Shown here: in pieces, positions 1-9,194 of the stretch
Layout of the letters: every line of letters starts with the position of its first letter
Position numbering within the stretch: the stretch's first letter is position 1
Source of the DNA: Thiocapsa bogorovii
GTDB taxonomy: Bacteria > Pseudomonadota > Gammaproteobacteria > Chromatiales > Chromatiaceae
DNA length: 64,000 nucleotides
Reading direction: 5' to 3'
Assembly (NCBI RefSeq): GCF_021228795.1
Contig: NZ_CP089309.1
Span: 5,267,501 to 5,331,500 of the forward strand
Notes under the pieces: generated by a model
The model's database searches: none
Seen by the model: only the letters and a program-made list of their open reading frames with translations
What the model was told of the DNA's origin: nothing
Position numbers and translations under genes: made by a program

Positions 1-1
1 C

Positions 2-1699
2 CTCGACTTGACGCTCGCCACTGTTGCCGTGACCCGGGCAGCGACCGGGGCCGCGGTTGGACCTGGCCCGATCGATCCTGCACAGGCCGAGGTCTTCGCC
101 GCGGCCCGCGCGGGATTGCCGCAAGGGCGGATCGAGGGTGCGGTCCTCGGCGCTGCAGGCGAGCGTCTCGGTCTCGTCGTGCCGGCACAGGAACTGCCGG
201 AGACGATCGAGGGGGTGTGGTTCTTCGCAGGTGCTTGGGGCCTGATCGAGCACGCCGCGGCGCAGCCCTGGCGAAAGGTCGGGAACGTACTGCGGATCGA
301 TCTATCGCCCGGCGCGGCTGTCGAGCAAGCTGCGCCCGAGGGCCTCCTGGTGGTCGCGGACGCGCGCGGGGAGGTCCACTCCTACGAGGTCGCCGCGGTG
401 CGCGGGCCGCTGGCCGAAGACACCGCTCGCGATCGCCCGATCGGGTTGCCGTTGGCCTTCCTCTTTGCATTCCTCGGCGGCCTCATCCTGAACCTGATGC
501 CCTGCGTCTTTCCGATCTTGGCGATGAAGGCCTTGAATCTGATCAATGGCCTGTCCGGGCAAAGCCCGGACGCGGCGCGCGATCGCGCTGTTCACGGCGT
601 GGCCTACACCGCGGGAGTGCTCCTCTTCTTCACCGGGCTCGCGGCGCTCTTGTTGGCCTTGCGTGCCGGCGGGGCGGCCGTCGGTTGGGGTTTTCAGCTC
701 CAGTATCCGCCGTTCGTCGTTTTCATGGCCTACGTCTTCTTCGTGATCGGTCTGAGCCTTTCGGGCGCGGTCACGATCGGCGCCCGGCTGATGAGCCTGG
801 GTGGCGCTAAAACGGGATCGGGTACCGCGGGTGCCTTCGGAACCGGCGCCTTGGCAGCCCTGGTCGCTGCACCCTGCACCGCGCCCTTCATGGGAGCCGC
901 CTTGGGCTACGCCGTCACGCTGAGTTGGCCGCTCGCGTTGGCGATCATGCTGACCTTGGGATTCGGCCTGGCGCTCCCCTTTCTCGTGTTGTCGCTGGTG
1001 CCGCGGTTGGCTCGTCTGCTGCCGAGGCCGGGGGCCTGGATGGAGACCCTCAAGCAGGCGCTCGCCTTTCCGATGTTTGCGGCTGCGGCCTGGCTGGTTT
1101 GGGTCCTGAGCGTGCAGACCGGATCGGGCGGGGTCGCGCTGGTGCTCGGCGGGCTGGTGTTGTTGGCCTTCGGGCTCTGGTTGCGCGAGCGCTCACGCAG
1201 CTTGCCCTCGGCGCGGCGACGCTGGGCTGTTGCCGCAACGTCGGCGTCGCTGGTCGGCGCCCTTTATCTCGGGTTGGAGACAGATCGGTTGGCGTCTGCG
1301 ACGCTGTCGGAGAGCGAACAATCTGCGAGCGGACTCGCGAGCGAGCCCTATTCGCCGGAGCGTCTCGCCACGGCGCGGGACGCGCGCCGACCTGTTTTCG
1401 TCAACATGACGGCCGCTTGGTGTATCACCTGCCTGGTCAACGAACGCGTTGCCTTGAGCGCGGTGGAGGTTGCGCAGCGCTTTGCGGATGCCGGGGTGCT
1501 GTATTTGAAGGGCGATTGGACCAACCGCGACCCTGCGATTACCGCCTATCTCGCCGATCACGGTCGCAACGGCGTCCCGCTCTATGTCTTCTACCCGCCC
1601 GACGGGGATCCGCAGGTCCTGCCGCAGATCCTGACCGAGGACATGGTGCTGCGCGCGATCGGCTCCTCGGCGCCGGGGTCGTCGGGGCGCGATGGATGA
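2..1699 (+). CDS. DsbD/ScsB-like thiol:disulfide interchange protein, 5' end outside the window
   Basis: Membrane protein expected to carry reducing power from cytoplasmic thioredoxin to the periplasm. The reading frame is open to the left edge, so the N-terminus is probably missing; the first start-like codon is TTG at 8, and residues are counted from it. About 140 residues of periplasmic-type sequence precede a DsbD transmembrane domain (residues ~147-400) with a Cys in NLMPCVFPI (~166) and a second in APCTAPF (~287), the usual pair of this domain. A C-terminal thioredoxin fold carries WCITC (Cys ~472 and ~475). The long N-terminal part fits ScsB-type better than classical DsbD. The next gene is an exported redoxin, a likely electron acceptor (inference). 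Confidence 0.85.
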   Translation, partial: LDLTLATVAVTRAATGAAVGPGPIDPAQAEVFAAARAGLPQGRIEGAVLGAAGERLGLVVPAQELPETIEGVWFFAGAWGLIEHAAAQPWRKVGNVLRIDLSPGAAVEQAAPEGLLVVADARGEVHSYEVAAVRGPLAEDTARDRPIGLPLAFLFAFLGGLILNLMPCVFPILAMKALNLINGLSGQSPDAARDRAVHGVAYTAGVLLFFTGLAALLLALRAGGAAVGWGFQLQYPPFVVFMAYVFFVIGLSLSGAVTIGARLMSLGGAKTGSGTAGAFGTGALAALVAAPCTAPFMGAALGYAVTLSWPLALAIMLTLGFGLALPFLVLSLVPRLARLLPRPGAWMETLKQALAFPMFAAAAWLVWVLSVQTGSGGVALVLGGLVLLAFGLWLRERSRSLPSARRRWAVAATSASLVGALYLGLETDRLASATLSESEQSASGLASEPYSPERLATARDARRPVFVNMTAAWCITCLVNERVALSAVEVAQRFADAGVLYLKGDWTNRDPAITAYLADHGRNGVPLYVFYPPDGDPQVLPQILTEDMVLRAIGSSAPGSSGRDG

Positions 1700-1797
1700 G
1701 TCGAGTCCAAGACGTCGTGTCTCGGTGGCCTTAAGCCGACAGAAATCGCCGAAGCATCACGGATCAATGATCACCCACCAGAGAGAAGGAGAAAACC

Positions 1798-2418
1798 ATG
1801 AAGCACGCTTTTCCGAAGACCCTTGCCGTGGGCGCTGTCACATTCGCGGCGGCGCTGAGCTTCAGCGTTGCCGCCGCAGCCCCGAAGGTCGGCGCTCCGG
1901 CCCCGGATTTCAGCGTTGTCGACACGGCCGGCGAGACTTGGACCCTTGGCGGTCTTGCGGGCAAAAAGGTCGTCCTGGAATGGACCAATCACGATTGCCC
2001 TTACGTGGTGAAGCACTATGCCTCGGGCAATATGCAGGCACTGCAGAAGGAGGCGACGGATGCGGGTTACGTCTGGCTGTCGGTGATCTCCTCGGCGTCG
2101 GGCAAACAGGGTCATGTCAGTCCGGCGCAGGCCGATGACCTCAGCGACGATCGAGGTGCCGCACCGACCGCGGTCCTGCTCGATACCTCCGGGGCCATGG
2201 GCCGCGCGTACGATGCCAAGACCACGCCGCATCTGTATGTGATCGATCCCGAAGGGACATTGGTGTACATGGGCGGCATCGACGATAAGCCGACGACCGA
2301 TCAGGCCGATATCCCGGGTGCAACCAACTACGTGCGTCTCGCCATGGCGGATCTTGCAGCCGGCAATCCGGTCGCGACCCCGGTGACTCGGCCCTACGGG
2401 TGCTCGGTGAAGTACTGA
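1798..2418 (+). CDS. exported redoxin / peroxiredoxin-like protein
   Basis: 206 residues. A Sec signal peptide (MKHAF..., hydrophobic core, cleavage near AAAAPK at ~29) is followed by an AhpC/TlpA-type redoxin fold (GAPAPDFSVVDTAGE). The active-site segment NHDCPYVVKHY has one Cys (67) and not CXXC. A second Cys lies five residues from the C-terminus (YGCSVKY, Cys202) and could act as resolving cysteine. The strong Shine-Dalgarno AGAAGGAG just before ATG 1798 fixes the start. It lies 98 bp after the DsbD-like gene on the same strand, so periplasmic reduction by that protein is a reasonable inference. The substrate is unknown. Confidence 0.8.
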   Translation: MKHAFPKTLAVGAVTFAAALSFSVAAAAPKVGAPAPDFSVVDTAGETWTLGGLAGKKVVLEWTNHDCPYVVKHYASGNMQALQKEATDAGYVWLSVISSASGKQGHVSPAQADDLSDDRGAAPTAVLLDTSGAMGRAYDAKTTPHLYVIDPEGTLVYMGGIDDKPTTDQADIPGATNYVRLAMADLAAGNPVATPVTRPYGCSVKY

Positions 2419-2495
2419 TGCGTCGGCTTTGAATCTGGCGAGCGGGACTGTAGACTTCAGCGTTTTCCCCACTCCCAGCGTCAAGAGGTTGTTCA

Positions 2496-3698
2496 GTGGT
2501 CGCCCCCGAGCCCGAATTTCACCGCATCAAGCGGTTGCCGCCCTATGTCTTCAACATCGTCAACGAGTTGAAGGCCGAGGCGCGAGCACGCGGCGAGGAC
2601 ATCATCGACTTCGGAATGGGGAATCCCGACCAGCCGACCCCGCAGCACATCGTCGACAAGCTGGTCGAGGCGTCGATCCGCAAGGACACACATCGCTATT
2701 CGGTCTCGCGCGGGATCCCGCGGCTGCGCCGCGCCATCTGTCATTGGTATCGCGATCGCTTCGATGTCCATCTGGACCCGGACAGCGAGGCGATCGTCAC
2801 CATCGGCTCGAAGGAAGGACTCGCTCATTTGGCGCTTGCCACCATGGGGGCCGGGGATTCGGTCCTGGTGCCGAATCCGGCCTACCCGATCCATCCCTAT
2901 GGATTCATCATCGCCGGCGCGGACGTGCGTCATGTGCGCCTGACGCCGGATGTGGACTTCTTCGAGGAGCTGCAACGCGCTATCCAGGACTCTTGGCCGA
3001 AGCCCAAGATGCTGGTGCTGAATTTTCCGGGTAATCCGACCACGCAGTGCGTGGAGCTGGAATTCTTTCAGAAGGTGATCGACATCGCCTCCGAGCACGG
3101 GATCTGGGTGGTCCACGATATCGCCTACGCCGATATCGTCTTCGACGGCTACCGAGCCCCTTCGATCCTGCAGGTGCCTGGGGCGAAGGATATCGCTGTC
3201 GAGTTCTTTTCGATGTCCAAGAGTTACAACATGCCGGGCTGGCGCGTCGGCTTCATGTGCGGCAACCGGACCCTGGTCGCCGCGCTTGCGCGTATCAAGT
3301 CGTATCTCGACTACGGGACCTTCACGCCGATCCAGGTCGCGGCCATTGCCGCCTTGGAGGGACCGCAGGATTGCGTGCGCGAGATCAGCAACACCTACGA
3401 GAGCCGGCGCGATGTGCTCTGCAGCGGACTGAACGCCGCGGGTTGGCCGATCGAGCCGCCGAAGGCGACCATGTTCGTCTGGGCGCCCATTCCCGAGCCC
3501 TATCGGTCGCTCGGCTCGCTCGAGTTTTCCAAGAAGCTCCTGCAGGAGGCCAAGGTCGCCGTCTCGCCCGGGATCGGCTTCGGCGAATACGGGGACGGCC
3601 ACGTGCGTTTCGGGCTGATCGAGAACGAGCATCGCACTCGACAGGCGATCCGCGGGATCAAAGAGATGTTCCGCCGCGAGTCGCGGGCCGGGAGCTGA
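2496..3698 (+). CDS. alaC: alanine-synthesising aminotransferase AlaC
   Basis: Class I/II PLP-dependent aminotransferase, 400 residues, closely matching the AlaC (glutamate-pyruvate aminotransferase) subfamily, which makes alanine from pyruvate. The N-terminal [12 protein letters not shown] segment, the substrate-loop [20 protein letters not shown] and the PLP-binding lysine in [11 protein letters not shown] (Lys ~242) are all visible. The GTG start at 2496 follows an AGAGG Shine-Dalgarno. hom begins 60 bp downstream on the same strand, an arrangement common in gammaproteobacteria. Confidence 0.92.
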   Translation: MVAPEPEFHRIKRLPPYVFNIVNELKAEARARGEDIIDFGMGNPDQPTPQHIVDKLVEASIRKDTHRYSVSRGIPRLRRAICHWYRDRFDVHLDPDSEAIVTIGSKEGLAHLALATMGAGDSVLVPNPAYPIHPYGFIIAGADVRHVRLTPDVDFFEELQRAIQDSWPKPKMLVLNFPGNPTTQCVELEFFQKVIDIASEHGIWVVHDIAYADIVFDGYRAPSILQVPGAKDIAVEFFSMSKSYNMPGWRVGFMCGNRTLVAALARIKSYLDYGTFTPIQVAAIAALEGPQDCVREISNTYESRRDVLCSGLNAAGWPIEPPKATMFVWAPIPEPYRSLGSLEFSKKLLQEAKVAVSPGIGFGEYGDGHVRFGLIENEHRTRQAIRGIKEMFRRESRAGS

Positions 3699-3757
3699 GC
3701 TTTCGAACAGATAGACGTCCGCTTCGGCGAACCGATTTGCGAACAAGGGGTGTATGA

Positions 3758-5074
<1,317 letters not shown>

Positions 5075-5127
5075 TACAGTGCGCGCGGCGCCTCTGCTCC
5101 GCGACTCTGTGCGTCACGCCACACGGA

Positions 5128-5319
5128 TTAAACCGCGTCCAGAGCGACCTCCGTCATTTTTGCTTTGCGTTCGGTTTGGGAGAAATCCTCGATCTCGGTG
5201 AGGCGCGGTTTGAATTTTAATCTTTTTAATCATTTAAACCGCGCAGGCTCCAGCAGTGGCCAAGTCTGCCGGCTTGATTCCATCCACAAACATCGCATAC
5301 CGCGCCGGGCGCGGTTTAA
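5128..5319 (+). repeat. composite intergenic repeat 1 (A1-linker-B1)
   Basis: Two units in tandem: A (5128-5211) begins TTAAACCGCGTCCAGAG and ends GGCGCGGTTT; an AT-rich linker (5212-5233); then B (5234-5319), TTAAACCGCG to CGCGGTTTAA. It lies between convergent genes (hom and the heptad-repeat protein). Its right end supplies the TAA stop of the minus-strand gene at 5316-5318. Confidence 0.9.
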
Positions 5320-5768
5320 GGCCACAGGCGAATGGCTGCGACCACCAACGCGCCGACGCTGATCGTCAGGCCGAGAGACCAGAACATGAAGCGGTCGAGC
5401 CGCCGGGTCAGCTCTTCGAAGCGCTTGTCCATGGATTCGAAGCGTTTGTCCATGGATTCGAAGCGTTTGTCCATGGATTCGAAGCGTTTGTCCATGGATT
5501 CGAAGTGCTTGTCGACGGCGTTGAAGCGCTGATCCATGTTCAGCTGCATTTGCTCGAAGCGCCTATCAACGGCATCGAAGCGCTTGTCCATTTGCACCAG
5601 AATGGTCTGGATCAACTCGCGTTGGTGCCTGAGCTCCTCCTCTACGCGCACCATGCGCTCGCGCAGCTCGATCTCGTAGACAGCCGGGGGCTTGGCGAAC
5701 GACTGCTCGGCGAGCCATTCGCCCAGATGGGCCTTGATGAATTCGATATCTTCCCGTGCCAGGGCCAT
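5316..5768 (-). CDS. coiled-coil membrane-anchored protein with MDKRFES heptad repeats
   Basis: 150 residues. The N-terminal part (MALAREDIEFIKAHLGEWL) is followed by a charged amphipathic helix, then repeated seven-residue units MDKRFES (about residues 83-117), and a C-terminal membrane helix near FMFWSLGLTISVGALVVAAIRLW. Seven-residue units match one coiled-coil heptad each, so a parallel oligomer anchored by its C-terminus is likely. Similar small proteins are common in purple sulfur bacteria and usually annotated as hypothetical or DUF1640-like. The function is not known. Its stop codon lies in the end of a repeat element. Confidence 0.7.
   Translation of the reverse strand: MALAREDIEFIKAHLGEWLAEQSFAKPPAVYEIELRERMVRVEEELRHQRELIQTILVQMDKRFDAVDRRFEQMQLNMDQRFNAVDKHFESMDKRFESMDKRFESMDKRFESMDKRFEELTRRLDRFMFWSLGLTISVGALVVAAIRLWP
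5416..5520 (-). repeat. 21-bp tandem repeat inside the heptad-repeat gene
   Basis: Five 21-bp units at 5416, 5437, 5458, 5479 and 5500. The second to fourth are identical, the first differs by one base and the fifth is degenerate. Each encodes one heptad, so copy-number changes stay in frame. Confidence 0.92.
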
Positions 5769-5810
5769 CTGCCCCTCCCGTCGCGCTCCGTCCGAATATT
5801 TGCTCTAGTC

Positions 5811-5893
5811 TAAACCGCGTCCAGAGCGAGATGCCATTTTTCGAGTGAGCGCGACATTTGGTGCATCCACAATCCTTAGCGGGGACGCGGTTT
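5811..5893 (+). repeat. single intergenic repeat unit, type A2
   Basis: An 83-bp unit from TAAACCGCGTCCAGAGCGAG to GGGGACGCGGTTT. It aligns over its full length with units at 15186 and 58623 and with the reverse complements of the A halves at about 9110 and 16433. It lies upstream of the heptad-repeat gene and downstream of the spermidine-synthase-like gene. Confidence 0.88.
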
Positions 5894-5977
5894 GAACCAC
5901 CTTGCTCGCGGTGTCGGCTCAATACCGAACCGACCGGGATCGCGAACCTCCGCTCGACCTCGCCGCGGTATTCATGT

Positions 5978-7501
5978 TCAACGCCCTAGGTCATCGAAAT
6001 AGAACTCCGAGACCAACCGCTCGACGGGGACATAGTCGTCGGTCAACAGCGGAAGCGCGTCGAAGGCGGTTCCCGTTCGCATCATGGGCTCGGTCGCCCG
6101 CAGCCAGCGATGATCGAATCCGCGTCGGGCGACGAGCGTCTCGGGCGGATCGCGGGCATCGCTCGCGGAGATGACGAAGGTCATGCGCTCCGCCTCGGGC
6201 GGGACCATGTCCATCCAGACATGGACGTGCTCGAATGATTCCGACAAGGTCTTCATCATGCTCTTGACCAGGCGCGGATCCGGAAAGGCGTCCAGGACGT
6301 TGAGCAGATAGATCCCGTTCGGAGCCAGGCGTGACTTGACAAGCTCAGCGTATTCAAGGGTCACGAGGTGGTAGGGGATGGAGATGTCGTGGAAGGCATC
6401 GGAGACGATGACGTCGTAGCGCTCGGTCGGCTCGCGCGTCAGGACGATCCGCGCGTCCTCATGGACAACCCGCATCCCCTTGGTGTCGAGGAACAGCTGC
6501 TCCTCGGCCGTGCGGGTGACCAGCGGGTCCAGCTCGGCGACCGTCACGGCGGCGTTCGGGGTCCGTGTCCGAACCGAGCGGGGCAGCGTGTAGGCGCCGC
6601 CGCCTGCGAAAAACCAGCGTAGCGTCTCGGCCTTCTCTTCTCCGAAGTGCTCGAGTGCGAGTTCGTCCATCAACTGCACGTAGGGCGAGATCAGCATGCC
6701 GGGCTCGGAGTCGTGGTTGGTCCCGTGGACCAGATGGTCCAGGACAAGGCTGCGTGCGACGCCGAAGGGTGCGGTTTCCGAGTCGTCGACGACCCTGATG
6801 CAGAAGTAGTTGCTCTCGCGATCGCAGGGATTAGAGAAGCCGTTGCGTGCGTCCGTCACCAGGATCAGAGCGACAGCCGAGACAAGCACGAGGTCAGGCG
6901 CCACGCGCGAGCGCCCTTTGAAGAACGGCAGTGCCAGCAGAAAGAGCCCGAGGGCCGTGCCGATGATGATCCCGCGCGTGCCCAGATACTGAATCAGCAC
7001 GTAGCCGGTGACGAAGGTACCCAAGATGCTGCCTAGCGCCGCGAGTGCGTGCATGCGTCCGACGATGTGGCCGGTGCGGCTGTCCAACCCCAGCGCCAAG
7101 GTCGTCAGAAGCGGCGTCACCACGCCTAGCAATACCGCCGGCATGAAGAAGAGCGCGAGGACGTAGAAGAAGCTCGCGCCCAGCAGGGTCATCTCCCGGG
7201 CCTCGATCAGCGGTGCGACCAGCGTCAGGAGAAACAGGATGCCGAGGCTGAAGAACCCGGCCAGGGCAAGCGTGATACCGGCCGCCAGCTCGTTGCCGCC
7301 GCGGTCGGCCCAGATCCCGCCGAGCCAGTTGCCGAGCGACAACCCGGCAAGGATCACACCGATGATGGCGGTCCAGGTGTAGAGCGACACCCCGACGTAC
7401 GGCGCGATCAGGCGGCCCGCAAGGATCTCCAGGACCAGCAGGAACGCCGAGCTCAAAAAGATGGTGACGCCGTACCAGGTGATACGCAGACGGTCGGACA
7501 C
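5978..7501 (-). CDS. membrane-fused spermidine synthase-like protein
   Basis: 507 residues from the GTG at 7501, chosen because GGAG lies 7 bases upstream and the sequence before it (a 34-residue open extension to 7603) looks non-coding. The N-terminal half has about seven membrane helices resembling an MFS-like module (VTIFLSSAFLLVLEILAGRLIAP is typical). The C-terminal half is a spermidine-synthase-type Rossmann domain: FAGGGAYTLPR glycine-rich loop, acidic ELDPLV, and VSDAFHD. Such fusions are widespread, and polyamine synthase activity has seldom been shown for them. No speD or speE neighbour is present. Confidence 0.82.
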   Translation of the reverse strand: MSDRLRITWYGVTIFLSSAFLLVLEILAGRLIAPYVGVSLYTWTAIIGVILAGLSLGNWLGGIWADRGGNELAAGITLALAGFFSLGILFLLTLVAPLIEAREMTLLGASFFYVLALFFMPAVLLGVVTPLLTTLALGLDSRTGHIVGRMHALAALGSILGTFVTGYVLIQYLGTRGIIIGTALGLFLLALPFFKGRSRVAPDLVLVSAVALILVTDARNGFSNPCDRESNYFCIRVVDDSETAPFGVARSLVLDHLVHGTNHDSEPGMLISPYVQLMDELALEHFGEEKAETLRWFFAGGGAYTLPRSVRTRTPNAAVTVAELDPLVTRTAEEQLFLDTKGMRVVHEDARIVLTREPTERYDVIVSDAFHDISIPYHLVTLEYAELVKSRLAPNGIYLLNVLDAFPDPRLVKSMMKTLSESFEHVHVWMDMVPPEAERMTFVISASDARDPPETLVARRGFDHRWLRATEPMMRTGTAFDALPLLTDDYVPVERLVSEFYFDDLGR

Positions 7502-7921
7502 GATGGACTCCGAGAGTGGGCTAACGGTCCGCAAGGATAGCGAAGGGCAGGAGCCGCGACCAGAGGACCACCCGTCCGGGAAGGCGCCACGCCGGCTCGT
7601 CAAGCGGCTGGAAGCCGCTCTTACGGCCGGGAGAAGCGGGTTCGGCGCGGGTTGCGAGAGCGTCGTCTGTAGAGCGCGACCCTGCCTGCCGTCGCGCTCG
7701 CGGAAGAGGACGACTGCAAGTCGTCTATCCCGGGGTGGGTCGCCGCTTCGCGACGACGCTTGGCGTCATTTCCGGCCGATCCTTTGCGCAAGGTGCGACC
7801 GGGGAGTCGAGGCGTGTCGGGGCAGGGCGCGCCGACGAGGCGCACCGGCCCCTCCTGCAAGGGGGCGCAACGCCGCGGTGGTGCGAAGCGGGTCCGGAGT
7901 CGGAACCACGCTCGCGATGCG
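7502..7921. other. 420-bp intergenic gap
   Basis: Lies between two minus-strand genes. No convincing gene was seen; the overlapping open frames here are Arg/Pro/Ala-rich and look like high-GC shadows. The only structure noted is a perfect hairpin at 7709-7725 (GACGACT, GCA loop, AGTCGTC) without a T-run. Confidence 0.6.
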
Positions 7922-8986
7922 TCATTCGGTGGGTTGCGGCTCCGCGCTCAGCTCCTCCGGCATGGGCGGTGTCTCCGAGGGGCTCGAGGGCTCGACGCTT
8001 GCCGATGGATCGGCCGCGTCGTCTCTCGCACGAAGATCCGCGACCTCCATGTCGAGCAACTCCCCTAGATCGAATTCGGAGAGCTTGAAGAACCAGGGCC
8101 GATCGGCGTCCTTCAGGACATAGTCCTGGCTGTCCTTGGCTTGCGAGACCCGGTAGTGCCGCTTCGATCCGTCGGCGAGCCCGATCTCGAGCTCGAAGAG
8201 CGGATCCTGCTGATTGTAGGCGGGATCATCCACGACGCCGAGGACGCCGCGGTAACCCAGGTTGGCGAGGCGCAGCACCAGGGCCGAAACCGTCTCTTCA
8301 TTGAGCGGCCGATCGTCGCCCGCGAGCCCCCAGACGCCCGTTTCGTCCTTGCTCAGGATCCAATCTCGCGTGGCGATGCGGTTGATCTGCTCGCCCTCCA
8401 AGCGCAGGAGCCCGACCTCGATCCAGTCGTCTCGTCGCGCGGAGACGTCGGACAAGGCGAGCCGCAACTCATAGACGGCCGGCTCCCCCGGGAGACGCGA
8501 GAAGACACGTCGGAAGCCGGGCGAATCGCCGATCAGGAGACCGGCGATCGGCCCCGTCTTGCCGTCCAACGTCAGGCGCCGCTCGAAGGCGTCGTCGGCG
8601 ACCTTGAAGCGCTCGCGGGCCGCTTCGCTGGTGGCAATCGGAAGGGGTCGCTTCAGCGCGGCAAGCTCCTTGAGGAGTTGCTCGACCTTGGCGCTTTGAA
8701 CCGGGAGCTCGTCCAGATCCGCGTCGACCCAGGTGCCGTCGCGGCGCACGAGGGTCACGGACTCGGTTCCATCTCCGTTCTCGATACGCAGGGATTGGAC
8801 CTGATCGGGCGTCATCCCGAGCAGCGGCACGTCCACCGCGCTCGGTGCGAGTGCGCGACCGCCCCCCAGATTCAAACCGAGTGCGAGCAGAATCTGCAGG
8901 ACCAGCAACCCGGCAAGCCCCACGACGATCGGCGCGCGCAGGTCCGGGCGCCAGCCGGTATCGGATTGAACAGTCATGTCGGTCAT
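7922..8986 (-). CDS. DUF4340 domain protein of the Gld-type ABC locus
   Basis: 354 residues. An N-terminal membrane helix (PIVVGLAGLLVLQILLALGLNLGG) is followed by a large extracytoplasmic part matching the DUF4340 pattern (VQSLRIENGDGTESVTLVRRDGTW; LLKELAALKRPLPIATS; then repeat-like GVWGLAGDDRPLNEE). The C-terminus is rich in Ser, Pro and Glu. DUF4340 proteins regularly follow GldF/GldG-type transporter genes, as here, and are thought to work with the auxiliary subunit. A repeat composite separates it from the upstream gene. ATG 8986 and ATG 8977 are both possible starts. Confidence 0.8.
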   Translation of the reverse strand: MTDMTVQSDTGWRPDLRAPIVVGLAGLLVLQILLALGLNLGGGRALAPSAVDVPLLGMTPDQVQSLRIENGDGTESVTLVRRDGTWVDADLDELPVQSAKVEQLLKELAALKRPLPIATSEAARERFKVADDAFERRLTLDGKTGPIAGLLIGDSPGFRRVFSRLPGEPAVYELRLALSDVSARRDDWIEVGLLRLEGEQINRIATRDWILSKDETGVWGLAGDDRPLNEETVSALVLRLANLGYRGVLGVVDDPAYNQQDPLFELEIGLADGSKRHYRVSQAKDSQDYVLKDADRPWFFKLSEFDLGELLDMEVADLRARDDAADPSASVEPSSPSETPPMPEELSAEPQPTE

Positions 8987-8993
8987 TCTCGTC

Positions 8994-9187
8994 TTAAACC
9001 GCGCCCGGCGCGGTATGCGATGTTTTTGGATGGGAACGGCCTCGGCAGACTTGACGGCCGCCGGAGTCGGCGCGGTTTAAGGTATTAAAAAATATATTTT
9101 TTTAAACCGCGTCCCTACTAAGAACCGTGGATGCACCAAACGTCGAACTGACTCGAAAGTCAGCATTTCGCTCTGGACGCGGTTTAA
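8994..9187 (-). repeat. composite intergenic repeat 2 (A2-linker-B1, reverse)
   Basis: B unit 8994-9080, AT-rich linker around 9081-9100 (TATTAAAAAATATATT), A2 unit to 9187. It fills the gap between the GldFG-like gene (stop at 9195) and the DUF4340 gene (start 8986). The A half contains a perfect 6-bp stem with a TTCG loop, read on the minus strand. Confidence 0.9.
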
Positions 9188-9194
9188 CCTTGGA

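Noticed and set aside
7461-8123. Long plus-strand open frame (220 codons) over 7461-8123
   Set aside because: Composition is Arg/Ser/Gly-rich without any domain, and it overlaps the start of the spermidine-synthase-like gene and the end of the DUF4340 gene; it is a high-GC shadow.
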